In this document: piece after piece, positions 32,930 to 43,737 of the stretch
Layout: each line of letters opens with the position of its first letter
Position numbering within the stretch: position 1 is the first letter of the stretch
NCBI GenBank assembly: GCA_038380435.1
Contig: JAWZYU010000034.1
Coordinates: 1,408,704-1,472,703 of the forward strand
Direction of reading: 5' to 3'
DNA: 64,000 nucleotides
From: Ryuthela nishihirai
Taxonomy: Eukaryota; Arthropoda; Arachnida; Araneae; Heptathelidae
Position numbers and translations under genes: made by a program
The notes under the pieces: generated by a model
Databases searched by the model: none
What the model was told of the DNA's origin: nothing
Seen by the model: only the letters and a program-made list of their open reading frames with translations

Positions 32930-34120
32930 CATTATCTGATCGAAGTATCCAGACACCCCTTCTGAGTAGTGGATTCGCCCTGATATGCCGCAGTCATGAC
33001 CCAAACAGATATAAAAGGACGCATGTGGTCTGGCAAACCTCATAGACAAGCATGAACAGAAGAATGGGCCATACGGCAGAGTTCAGTGACTTTCAACATG
33101 GCAAAGCTCAGTGACTTTCAACATCACACGGTCGTAGGATGCCACCTTAGCAACTAGTCAGTTTGGGACATTTCGGTCCGGCTGCAGCTGCCCCGATCAA
33201 CTGTAAATGGTATTGTGAAGTGGAAACGCCTAGGAGAAACAACAGCGCAATCTATCTGGTAGGTCACATAAAATGATAGAACGGGACCGCCGAGTGCTGA
33301 AGCGGGTGGTGCAAAAAACTCGCCTGTCCTCGGTTGCAACACTCACCACCGAGTTCCAAAATGAATCTGGAAGCAACGCCAGCACCATAACAGTTCATCA
33401 CGAGCTGCAGGAAATGGGTTTCCATGGACGAGCAGCCGAACACAAGCCTAATATCAGCAAGATCTACAACAAGCATCGGTTGGAGTAAACTTCGGTTGGA
33501 GCTTCACTGGCGCCGTAAAGCACGGCGCCAGTGAAGTCTTGAGCAGTAGAACCGCGTACTCTGGAGTGGTGAATCACACTTCACCATCTGGGAGGATACC
33601 AGGTGAGCACAACGTCAATTGCCAGACTGTGTTGTGCCAAATGTGAAGTTTGGTGGAGGAGGCATCATGCTCTGGGGCTGTTTTTCATGATTCGAGCTGG
33701 GCCCGCTAGTTCCAATGAACAGGATGTGAAAGTCTCAGCTTATAATGACATTCTTGACAATTCTGTGCTCCCAACTTATGGCAACAGTTCGGTGAAGACC
33801 CTTTCCTGTACCAACATGACAATGCCCCGTCCAAAAAGCGAGGGCCATGCAGGAATGGTTTGATGAAATGGGTGTGGAAGAACTTGAATGGCCTGCACAG
33901 ATCCCTGATCTCAACCCCATGGAACACCTTTGGGATGAATTGGAACGCCGACTGCGAACCAGGCCGAACCGTCCAACATCAGTGACCGGCCTCACTAATG
34001 CTCTTGTGGTAGAATGGCAGGCAATTCCCGCAGCAACGTACCAAAATCTAGTGTAAAGCCTTCCCCACAGAGTGCAGATTGTGATACGTAGCAGCAAAGG
34101 GTGGACCAACGTGATATTAA
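32930..34120 (+). pseudogene. Tc1-like element with broken transposase
   Basis: Starts CATTATCTGATCGAAGTATC after a TA, a typical Tc1-like terminus. The matching right terminus is missing. Plus-strand reading: 33051-33150 has MNRRMGHTAEFSDFQHGKA, 33273-33450 has the second HTH region (RDRRVLKRVVQKTRLSSVA), about 33800-33830 has QHDNAPSKKR with the second catalytic Asp, and after a frameshift 33847-34056 has MQEWFDEMGV, IPDLNPMEHLW (third acidic residue) and LTNALVVEWQAIP. Spacing is close to the classical DD34E. The region of the first Asp (about 33500-33600) is disturbed by a hairpin at 33502-33536. Confidence 0.82.
33502..33536. repeat. Perfect 15-bp hairpin, 5-nt loop, in transposase remnant
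   Basis: CTTCACTGGCGCCGT (33502-33516), loop AAAGC, then the exact complement (33522-33536). It falls inside the coding remnant and is not expected from the family sequence. Confidence 0.93.
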
Positions 34121-34599
34121 TTCGTTTCCTAATAGCGGTAGATTGTGGATACGCGCATGACGGTAACGGACTACCAACTGCCAAGAACAATACACCTATC
34201 AACTGTGAACACTTATATCAGCTGGTTCCAAGTTATCAGAATTAAGAACTTGTCAGTGGAGTTTCTGCTTTATTCACCGAATAAAGTAAACAGTAAACTT
34301 AAAATGTTAGCAATGTATTAGATTGATCTGTAGGATGAATCCTGTAGTCACCATAAATTGATAATGTCAAATGTTGCTATTGACCTTGTACAAGAGTTCT
34401 GGTAATTAGGATCCTTTCAATATTGTAGGTATAGTTAATAGATCTAAACTAACTTATTATTGTTGGTGAGTTGGTAAAATTATTGTTTAAACTGGTGGTT
34501 GCTTGGGGAACAGATATAGCATTCAGGATTATGTCTACAATGATATAGAATATAAGTAACCTGTAGATTTTAATATTTATTAAATACATATGCATTTTG

Positions 34600-35235
34600 A
34601 ATACAGCCTATATTTTATGAAACATGACAATATATATATAGTAGGGCTGGAGATCGCCTAAGGCGCGGTGGGCTGTTGCCTAGGGGCACCAACGAAAGAA
34701 GGGCGTCAACATTTAGATGTTTTGTTTTGTTTCTTTTAAGTAGGAGCAAAATTATGTCCACTTCAATTCCTAGAAGGAATGAAAAACTAGTTGTAAATAT
34801 CCATGGTTCAAGAGAGGTTCAAAAATTCTTCCTTTTGCCAATCGAAAGGAACTTGTAATGGTATCGATTGTGAGGCTGCACAGCAGGTTATCAGAGGTAT
34901 TGGGAAATTTCTAGATCTCCATGTTATGTTAATGAAACCACAATTAAAGCTCAATGAATTTTGAAATTTAATGTTTTATAGAAGAATGTTACAGGAGATA
35001 GATTATGAAACTCGATTTTAACAATATTCATTTCATACAAGTTAGTGGTTCATTTAATTCATGGACTGCCGTCGCCAATAATTAGCATCTTTTCTTGCGG
35101 TTAACACATGATATGTGGCAAAACAGTGATTCTTCAAGCGCACGGAGCAGCGAGTGCAAGCTGAAACACATTGCGATACGGTCGCAAGGAACAGCAGAAC
35201 AGTATTTAGTTAGTCTCTGTTGTTCTCTCGCTTTG
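34600..35235. other. Unassigned stretch
   Basis: 34640-34860 has an open frame of 60 codons without a recognisable motif. No element ends were seen. Confidence 0.35.
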
Positions 35236-35249
35236 AAAAGGTGTTCGGT

Positions 35250-35470
35250 TTGATGTGTGATATTTGCCGGCTATGGCTGATCTGGAACCTGAGCAGAGGT
35301 ATCTGATACATTTCTGTATTCAGCGATTCTTAAGTGGTGCACAGACACTCGCAGTAACGACTCGTATATGGAGAACAGTGCTTGAAACAATGAGCGATTT
35401 TCAACTGACGCAAATGCTTCTCACAAAGAGATTCTATTGTGGATGACTCAAAATCATGAGTAATTTCTGC
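35250..35470 (+). pseudogene. Possible mariner-like N-terminal fragment
   Basis: Reads MADLEPEQRYLIHFCIQRFL, then LSGAQTLAV, which resembles the first helix-turn-helix of mariner transposases (EQRxxIxFC...LSGAxT pattern). It stops soon and the catalytic part was not recognised downstream. Confidence 0.35.
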
Positions 35471-35913
35471 GACTGTCTATGCAACCACTTATGCCTCGCC
35501 AAACACAGTAAGGTATCACATATCGCTGCTCAGTTTTTAGATCAGTCATAGCCTGCAAAAAATCCCTCCTCCAAAAAAAAGCATCTTTCCAAAACGAGGA
35601 AACGACAGAGATTGACTGCGTAGTGTTTTGCTGTTATTTGCGACTCTATTGTATCCCAACGTGTTTCAACTATGAAGGTACGAAGAACGGGAGGGAGCAT
35701 GTGAGCCCTTTACCACACTAGACTCTGAAGATTAAGATGCCATGTCCCCGTTTATTATTAAGAAAGATTTGACAGTGATAGCTTTTCATTCCCTACAGGT
35801 GTACTGAACTTCCAATACAAACCATATTATGAAGCTTATGTAACACGAAATAAAGTACTTTATAATTTCTGAGAGGTAAAAATGCATTCAATTTGCTTAT
35901 GAAAATAGACAGT

Positions 35914-37060
35914 GAGTTGGCTTTGCGTTAGCATATCCCCCTTGTGTTGGAATGGACTGGGATCTGGCATTAGTGATCGCTCAAGGCTGGGAACGGCCAA
36001 TATATGATTGTGCAGTGCACATGTGGCAGTCAGTTTTCTCGTTACTTTGAGGAAGAATGGATCAGTGTCATGATCTTTCCGATTTTAAACATAGTATGAT
36101 TGTGAGGGACATGATATTTAGATGCTAGTATTTCAAGAACAACACCCATGGACAACTGCTTGCATTCTGTCACGAGTGTCACGAGTATACCGTGACTAGC
36201 TCAACAGCAGTTGATCCAGTCACACCCGTTGAGTTCAACCAGCTAAAGGTCACACGTGGGACAGCCACATGTGCTTGATGTTGATGGCTGTGGTGAGCGA
36301 GTTGCATTACTGTGGGTTCAATAATGCAAAACAGTGCCAGGTTGACCACCCAGTACAACATTGGAATGGCAAGACCAATGTCCACATGGACAATGTGCCA
36401 GACATTAGCTGCTTTAGGCTATGACAGTCAGCAGTCGTCATGGGTACCTATGTTCAGAGCGAAACTCAAGAAACTGCACCTTGCATGTGCATGTCAGCAC
36501 CAACACACGTGGAAATCGGTCATCTGGTCAGATGAATCCCGTTTCCAACTCCATCATGCTGATGAACATGTTCGCATTTGGATAAAACAGTATGAGGCAA
36601 TGGCGCTAAGTTTGGAGACTGTTGTTACGTGCTGGGTTAACTGATTGTAGCGAATAAATAACACGATAGGACCATGTACCATTCTGTCGTTGTCAACCAA
36701 GTACACCCCTTCATGATGACAGTGTATCCAAGCAACTTCAGCGTCAATCAACAAGATAATGGGCCATGTAATGTAGCCCAGCAGGTTTCAAACTGGTTTC
36801 AGGAACCTGACAATGAATTTTCCGTCCTCCAGTGGTTGCCCAACTCACCGGATCTCAACACAGTTGATCTATTGGTAAAAGCGATTCTCCACCTGGCAAT
36901 GGAAGCACTACAAGAGACATTGTGGAATGCATAGATAGCAATACCACTGGACACCCAGCAACTTCTTGTGAAGTCAATGCCCGACGCGTACTAGCTGTAT
37001 TACAGGCTAAAGATGGCCAACGAGGTATTAGGTATGTGTTGCTAATGCAAAGCCAACTCG
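35914..37060 (+). mobile_element. Tc1-like element, DD36-spaced transposase remnant
   Basis: Ends are GAGTTGGCTTTGCGTTAGCA at about 35914 and TGCTAATGCAAAGCCAACTC at about 37040-37059, inverted copies with one difference. Inside, 36057-36100 reads MDQCHDLSDFKHSMIV (HTH start), 36312-36600 includes VIWSDESRFQLHH (first Asp), and 36700-36880 includes VNQQDNGPCN (second Asp) and SPDLNTVD where the final Glu of the usual PIEH is Asp. 36 residues separate the last two, as in the element at 15899-17082. Frameshifts and stops make it inactive. Confidence 0.85.
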
Positions 37061-37149
37061 ATGTGTTTCCTTTTGGTATTTAACATTGACTTGGTCATGC
37101 AATGCTTTCTTTATACACACTGCCCCACCAAACTATTCGAGAATTTCCA

Positions 37150-37700
37150 TATTATGTGAATAGGGATCTGATTTGGAAGCATAATCTCTAAAATATGCAT
37201 TAATGGAAAAAATGTGACTTAAGATTAAGTAAAGATCATAATTGTAACGATTTAAATATTGATTTTTCAACGATATTCATTCAATATTTAAGGATTTGTG
37301 GAAGCTAGAATATTTCAAATTAAATTAAATCAGAAATTAATTAAAACTTAATAAGTATTGTTTGAAACTATTAAATAAACTAATTATACATTTTAGAAGT
37401 TTGCATAATTTGTTAAATATTAGACGATTCTCATTGATTTTTCTAAAAAAAAATGATAATTTATTGTTAAATATTCCAGCTTCCAGAATCTTTAAAGACT
37501 GAATGAATATAGTTGAAATTGAGATATTTAATTTATGATTTTATATTTAATATATATTATGATTTTATATTATATTATTATTTATTTATGATTTTACATT
37601 ATATATTTATATCTTTAATTATGATCTACAATTTACCATAAGACACATAATTCCATTAATTATATTTTTTATAGAGTTTCGAAGTTATATTCCTAAACAA
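37150..37700. mobile_element. Second copy of the palindromic MITE family, diverged
   Basis: Shares ATTTTTCAACGATATTCATT-type blocks with 3975-4527 and is itself symmetrical: ATTCAATATTTAAGGATTTG on the left mirrors the ATCTTTAAAGACTGAATGAA block on the right. The terminal bases are eroded, so borders are approximate. The right half contains expanded AT repeats (37520-37620). Confidence 0.6.
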
Positions 37701-37785
37701 TTAACAGAAAAAATATCCTTCAAGGAGTATTTAATGTCATTGATATATTGTAATCGCATATTACCACTCGGCGCGCTAATCATCG

Positions 37786-37975
37786 GCCGTCCCGTAGCCG
37801 CGCGCTTGGCTACTGATATAAGAGACCTGGGTTCGATCCCCTGTAAGGCATGGATGTTCGTGTTGTTTTCTGCTGAGGTCCTGCCATCCTCTCAGATACT
37901 CTACTCTGGCATATAAACTGACAGTCTCCTGTCAGATATCTGTGGCAAGCAGATGCTTGAGGGGGTATTTATTTT
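37786..37975 (+). mobile_element. SINE family B copy
   Basis: Head with TTGGCTACTGATATAAGAG and B-box GGGTTCGATCC, body with AGGTCCTGCCATCCTCTCAG, end GCTTGAGGGGGTATTTATTT. The A-box is diverged (CCGTAGCCGCGCGC). Confidence 0.87.
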
Positions 37976-38820
37976 TATTTTTTTATTATATTAATTAAGA
38001 GGGTTGAAATAATAAATATTTAGGTAGTAGACTGCAATCTAAAATAGAAGAGTCATATTCAGTACTGAACAAAAAAAATAAGATGAAAATTGTGCAGATT
38101 TTATGCCACTTAAAGAATTGTTTCCAGTAATCTTAGGGGGATCCTCTACTATGCATGAGTTGACTCAGCTGTTTGTTATGGTTTAAATCTTTGGAATGGG
38201 ATTACAAAGTTATCTTGCGAAACTCAACACTGAACATTCTAATATTGTTAAAAAGTTTTAAATAAATATTGCAAAAAAATATAACCAATGAATGGGGGGG
38301 AGCTCATCCATTAAGCTACCTGTGGTACTACTCCACCAAAAATAATTAAATGAATTTAAAATTTATATTTATTATTCATCATTTAAACAATTTTGATGCC
38401 ATTTTTATTTGATTTGTGAAAGTTGTTTACAATATTGTGTGGACAATCACAGCATTCACTTTGGAAATCAGTGTAGTAATGGGGCCAAGTGACAGTTTTC
38501 TGTGGAAAATCTAATGCCTTCTGCCTCCTTTTTTGGATTGTTAGTCACTAAGTCCAACAAGATACTTTCCACCGGAGATTAAAATGCACTTGGGAAGATC
38601 GCCTAAGTCTGGCAATTAAATAACGAAAAGTAACTGATTTATTTTTCTAATTACACAGATGCCGTCCTGCAGACGGTTGCTGACTCGTTTCAAAATAGGA
38701 AGCTTCCTAAACCAAGAAAACACAATATGGCACTGACACCTAACTAGAAATGAGCTAAGTAATTGAAAACTAATACTATAAGTTCACTACTATATAGTGA
38801 AAAAGACACGGAGCCAGCCT
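37976..38820. other. AT-rich stretch without recognisable gene
   Basis: Only a G-run at about 38295 and short motif-free frames. Confidence 0.4.
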
Positions 38821-38830
38821 ACCTCTAATC

Positions 38831-39485
38831 ATGTCGCATCATGAGGTCATACGGTCGGATCATGTTTGCCAGTTTCCTCCCTTAATCACTTCGTCAATCG
38901 GGAACATCTTCATCACACTTGAAACTACACTAATCCAAGTTTATCGTAGTTCTTGCGCCACACCATCACTACAGCCTATGCTGGGGTGGTCTTGTATCCA
39001 GAAAGGAAAACGCTGGAAAGCTAAACTCGCACTTCTCCTTCACAGCTTGCAATTCACTTCGTTGTTCATTTGTGACTGATTGGAAGCGGTTTCTGAGTGC
39101 ATACTCGCGGAATATTAACTCCTGCTGTGGCTGCTCACTTTCACGACGAAGGAGGAACTGTTTTGGGTTAGCGAATAGTGCATTTGTGGCGCTAATATTA
39201 GTCATCTGGCATACCATGAATTCAGATCTGTGGTTGATATCATGCTGAGAAAGTTCACGTTTGTCCACACAAAGTTTCTGTCCTTGTCTGAGAACAGGGT
39301 ATTGGCAATTAGAGGGAAAAGTCCTTTTTCAAGCTCTGGAAGACATTGTACTTTTGCTGATGAATGCATTAATTGGGGCTAAACTGGCTGTCTTACGAAA
39401 AACGCAACTTCAGTGTGCTGCTGTGGTTTCCATTCTGTGCTCTCCGGTTGACATCAAATTTCTACGCTTCCACTTAGTTTATTAA
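38831..39485 (-). other. Unidentified GC-richer region with minus-strand open frame
   Basis: 38969-39268 (minus) is open for 99 codons: MDKRELSQHDINHRSEFMVC, later QQELIFREYALRNRF. The glutamine- and arginine-rich composition looks protein-like, and base composition differs from the AT-rich flanks. It has no recognised domain. A continuation in other minus frames on both sides (for example LFPLIANTLFSDKDRNFVW upstream) suggests a decayed multicopy gene. Confidence 0.3.
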
Positions 39486-40097
39486 TCTCGAGTCGCTGCT
39501 TCTGAGGAAGAAGTTTAATAGCTAATTAATAACTTTTGAATCACAGAAGGTTTGGTGAAATATAATGAGCTACGAGCTTTTTATGTTTAGGAGATCGTAT
39601 GTTATTGAAATATCAAGTAATTACAATATAATAATGTCTTTACATTGGAGAAAATGGCGGATGAATCTGTAAGCATTACACGATATCGTTCAGCATAGAC
39701 GTAGAAAAATCTATACAATTAAGACTGTCAACGTTTTATTTTGCCAAGGAAGGACATTTAGATACATTACATAATATATTTGGGAAACAGATGAAACGAA
39801 AATAATGTACAGGTAATCCTCATCTGGGAGATCTTTAGACTGTTCTTTTATTTGGTTGTTTTTTGCATGTATGTATTATTGAATTTTTATTTTGTTTCTT
39901 TGTATTATAATGGATATTTTATTGCAACAAAAATTATAATTCACAGTTTTTGTAAAAAAAACCTAATCCATACTTGGGTTAATAATGTCCGTTAATACGT
40001 TAAATGCTGAATTAAAAGTTAATATTTTCATTAATTTTAACTTAACTCGTTAACTTTTTTGCATAATTAGCTTTTCAACTTAACGCGTTAGGTTTTT

Positions 40098-40121
40098 GTC
40101 TGTTTACAGTCGTAAACAGAC
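40098..40121. repeat. 10-bp perfect hairpin, 4-nt loop
   Basis: GTCTGTTTAC, loop AGTC, GTAAACAGAC. Surrounded by repeated GTTAA phrases. Confidence 0.85.
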
Positions 40122-40419
40122 GTTAACGATTGTTTAAACGTTAATCATCAATTTTCCAATATTTCCCAATTTCCAAACTAGAAGTTTTGACGTTTTCTTA
40201 ACCGCTGTCAACCGTCAAGTGTCGCGGGACAGTTAAAATGATTGAAGTGAACCAGTTAAAATGAGCGAGACCAGTTAAGATCAGATCTCGTAACTGAGTG
40301 GCTCGTATGAAGCTCGAGATGTCAAATAGCGATTGCTTGACAAGCGAAAGGATTTCTTTCCATTTGAAGAGGAGGAGCTCCCGATTTCTGAAAAGTCAGT
40401 CAATCACTATTGACTTCCT

Positions 40420-40610
40420 CCTCAACTGCACAGATGACAGGTGCTATTAGGAAATTTTTTGTTAGCTGCTATATCTTTTCCGCTCATATTGAGAGGCTAT
40501 TTAGTTGTGGTGATTGTGTTCTCGGTAAACGGAGGGACCAAATCATAGATATCAAATTTGAGCGGCAGTTACAGTTTAAAAGGTCGTGTAAAACGTTGTT
40601 TTCTTTGTAA
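40420..40610 (+). pseudogene. hAT transposase C-terminal fragment
   Basis: Reads SAHIERLFSCGDCVLGKRRD and then IIDIKFERQLQFKR, the hAT C-terminal dimerisation region (family pattern: xxxERxFSxxxxxxxxRRxxLxxxxxExLxxL). The 5' part of the gene is not readable. Termini were not found. Confidence 0.65.
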
Positions 40611-40734
40611 TTTTGTAAATAAAGTCCGTTTTTGTGATATTGCTTTATGATATATTATGTTTTGCAATATATATTTTGTGATAGTATTCTGTTCTAATAT
40701 AAATCTTGAAATTTTGCACCTATCTTATTTTAGA

Positions 40735-40829
40735 AAGTCTCTATCTTAATTTTTAGAAGTTATAGAGCTTTGACGTTAGCTTCCCATTGACTTATCATAG
40801 GGATTTTCCTTAATTTATGGAAACCAGTG
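40735..40829. mobile_element. Isolated MITE end (family of 3975-4527)
   Basis: TTTTAGAAGTTATAGAGCTT then ATTTTCCTTAATTTATGGAA and ACCAGTG, the right terminus of the palindromic MITE. The left half is missing. Confidence 0.8.
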
Positions 40830-41160
40830 CACATATATAATATAGAGTTTGCTTGTCTGTGTGTCTGTTTGTTTAACATCTCCTCTTTGATATTCAGAAC
40901 CAATCTCAAACTCGTCTGCAGCTTTTTTTTTTTCTTCTTTTTGATTTGCGACATATAGGACAGGGAAGAATCCTGGAAGCTACTCCTAGCTTAATAGAGG
41001 CCTTCTCATACAAGGACATGCCCTATTAAGACCGAAGTCACTGCTGACCACTGCCTTAGTTAGAGCTAACACAACACACAAAGTTAGCCTTGCTGGAACA
41101 GTCGCTAGCTGCCTAACCACTATGCCAGTTCATCTCGCCATTCCAGGACTACCAGCTTAG
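40830..41160. other. Unassigned stretch
   Basis: TGTGTCTGTTTGTTT-type simple sequence and T-runs. AACCACTATGCCAGTTCATC near 41120 is weakly like a reversed tRNA head but has no convincing B-box. Confidence 0.35.
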
Positions 41161-41161
41161 T

Positions 41162-41204
41162 GCATCATAAATACTTGCTCTATTTCAGTTTTTCATCGAA
41201 AAAT
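41162..41204. repeat. 43-bp direct repeat, copy 1
   Basis: Starts GCATCATAAATACTTGCTCT and is identical to 42751-42793. Confidence 0.9.
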
Positions 41205-41451
41205 GTAAAGACCACTGAAGCATAAAGTTCAAGACCACTGAAAATTAAGTCTACCCCAAATATTTACTGCTGAACATCTGTTCGTTGATGATTTAGGGAT
41301 CGACAATGAACTACTCTATTAATAACTTTCAAATCTCCACTCATAAGGTGGGCGAGAGCACGGCCCCCAGAAATTTCGAACCCTTACGTCGGGCTGTTCT
41401 GACCCACCACAGCTCGGAACCCGATCTCTATACACAAATATGGAGCCAGAA

Positions 41452-41510
41452 CTAAGTGGGACGAACTAAGTGACACAGACTAAGTGGGACGAACTAAGAG
41501 ACACAAATTC
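41452..41510. repeat. Tandem duplication, about 28-bp unit
   Basis: ACTAAGTGGGACGAACTAAG followed by TGACACAG occurs twice, the second time with AGACACAA. Confidence 0.85.
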
Positions 41511-41918
41511 GGGATCTATACGTCAAATATCTTTGGAATTACGGGGAGCCGAAAACTTCTGTGACGTCATCCTGGACGTAAACGAGTGTCCGCGCACCCG
41601 TTATGAATTCACTTGCTGCTCTGAGTCATTACATCGGAACCCGAGCAACGCGGGACAATTCTACTAGTACGATATTTATCCTCAAATTTTATTGAGGTTT
41701 TGAAGCATTTGCGAGATGCCTTTAGCTTTTTGCAAGGGGTTGTGACCCTTTAGAGTAATGCTGATCGGAAATTTGCTAATTCTCATTTGTTCTCATTTTT
41801 ATTTTACTTTATATAGTTACTTTCATCCATTCTAATTTTATATGTATGCAGTTGCATTAATAAAATTCTAATTGAATTATTTCTAGATTAATAAAAAAGT
41901 TTAGTTTAGAACGTAATT

Positions 41919-42539
41919 TTACATTATAGTATGATGTTCTGTCTCTGTGGGGACCAACGTATTTCTTTGAAATAACATTTGGAAACAGACGTACACAGCC
42001 AAGGTAGGGAATAGGAGAGGAAGGGAATTCTTTTCCTCTAACTCCTTTGGCAGCCAACAATGGATGTCATGGACCAATAAAGGAAATAGTGTCATGTCTG
42101 CATTTTTGGGCAATACACTGGAATCGTAGTTGAAGTCCATGCACCTGTTTCTATCCCTACACAAATTGCGAAGGTATTTATATGGATATATATATATATT
42201 CGAAAAATAAAACCCTGAATTTGGGAACGGAACAAGAATCCTAAACGATAGATGCGGGAAAATGATATTTAGTGGAATGGTGAATGCGATAAAATTGAAC
42301 ATTGTAAACATTGCCCCCCCCCCCCTAAATTTTAGAGTGTGTGGGAGGAAGAAATTTCTCTTAAACAAGGGCACCATTTGAGAAATGCACTGAGTAAAAG
42401 GGACGCTTGTGAATGGTGGACATGTGTTGGCACACCTTATTACCATTTTTTGTGAGTTTAGTGGAGATTTTGTAAGGCAAAGGATGCCTACGGGGGAACA
42501 GTAGATCGAGTTGTCACATGTATCCCACAATTGTGCCAT
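41919..42539 (-). other. 206-codon open frame, unidentified
   Basis: The longest single open frame after the mariner-like transposase. It is rich in Phe, Pro, Cys and Leu (for example MAQLWDTCDNSIYCSPVG) and spans a run of Gs and Cs at 42316-42326, which argues against a real gene. No domain recognised. It lies between the two 43-bp direct repeats. Confidence 0.2.
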
Positions 42540-42750
42540 ACTGTCCTTCAGTTAGATTATTATTTTGCAATATCACTTTTGCTTTGAAGTTATGTTTCTG
42601 AAAGTGAAGTTATGTAAAATTTCTGTACAAATGTAATGTGTTTTTTTTTTCAATTAGAAATAGTATTGAACCTCAGAGAGAAAACGATCTTCACACTGAA
42701 ATCCTGTAATATGGAAAAGAAATTGCTCCCAATGTGTTTAATATAGAATT

Positions 42751-42793
42751 GCATCATAAATACTTGCTCTATTTCAGTTTTTCATCGAAAAAT
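42751..42793. repeat. 43-bp direct repeat, copy 2
   Basis: Identical to 41162-41204, 1,589 bp downstream. Confidence 0.9.
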
Positions 42794-43269
42794 ATACTAA
42801 ATACTGTTATTCAAATATCCTGTCATACACTATTTTAAAATACTTTCATTTGTGAGTTTTGAAGGAAATAAATCATGTTTGTAACAAGTGTTGAGAAAGC
42901 AATTCTTTCTTTTGAATTGATTTGTAAAAAGAAATACTTCTAAGATCTTGAAGCAACCAAAGTGTACAGAGGTCCAACCAGAATCTGTAATTTTGCTATT
43001 CGAAAACTTTTATTCTGAACAAAAGTTGCCGTGTTAGGCCAATAACAACTTCTAACTCTTTCTTGTCTTTAAGCCCAATGGAATTTCGCAATATGATTTA
43101 GAAAAGTTCGTTTATATTTTGGCTTCCTCAATATCAAATTGCCCTTCCGTCATGCGAACACTTCTGTCTTCCCAATTTTACTCTCTCATCTCTTTCTTTA
43201 TGCACGCAAATGATATTTACGCTTCCCCGTTCCTGGTAGATCGGGGATGGTTGCCAAAGAATTTACAAC

Positions 43270-43363
43270 ACTCCAGGACTTTCTGAACGTATTCGAGAGT
43301 CTATGTGAAGACTGTGAGGCGTGTATTGCTGCTCAGGGAGGCCGTTTCGAACACTTTCTCTAA
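43270..43363 (+). pseudogene. C-terminal fragment of a mariner-like transposase
   Basis: Reads ESLCEDCEACIAAQGGRFEH, FL, stop. The C-terminus of the transposase at 19304-20366 is SLSRRCEACITAGGSSFEQFL, so this is a 3' fragment of a related element on the plus strand. Confidence 0.7.
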
Positions 43364-43555
43364 TGCAGACTCGCATAATTGTTCTCATCGATCAATTGCA
43401 GTGTGCTCAAATAACACTGGTTTACAAGGTTTTTATAACATGAACAATTGTAGCTGCCTTCAACTATTTTGGTAGTTGATGCTGATTTGAGATCTGACCT
43501 TAAAAAATGGCTACCACGCCACTTTTTTATGTTATTGGTCATTTTGACTCCTATT

Positions 43556-43594
43556 AAGATCTTCCTATACCAACACCTCCAGGCAGCTGGGAGG
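43556..43594 (+). repeat. Small duplicated piece of the 43738-45316 family
   Basis: AAGATCTTCCTATACCAACA and CCTCCAGG...CTGGGAGG resemble 44044-44083. It may be a remnant of a first copy lying upstream of the second. Confidence 0.6.
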
Positions 43595-43737
43595 ATACTA
43601 GATATTTTACTTTTTGTGGCTGGGTGGGAGAAAACATGTAATAGTGACCTAACCTCAGACCGCCATTCTTGTTGCTTTCATTGTAGGAGGAACACATACT
43701 GCATGGTGAAGAGTGAATTTTGGCGTTTAAATAAATG

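Larger units (their letters stand above)
31764..34584. mobile_element. 2.8-kb structure with about 425-bp terminal inverted repeats
   Basis: Left arm 31764-32191 and right arm 34161-34584 are inverted copies with roughly 90% agreement. Shared blocks include TGCTATATCTGTTCCCCAAG, TTAGTTTAGATCTATTAACT and TATTCGGTGAATAAAGCAGA. The 1.97 kb between the arms holds unassigned sequence (32192-32929) and a Tc1-like pseudogene (32930-34120). It may be a foldback-type element whose middle received a Tc1, or an inverted duplication. No coding capacity was found in the arms. Confidence 0.75.

Noticed and set aside
35600..35760. Catalytic core of a mariner transposase following the fragment at 35250
   Set aside because: A few residues look suggestive in mixed frames, but no DE or HDN motif could be placed.
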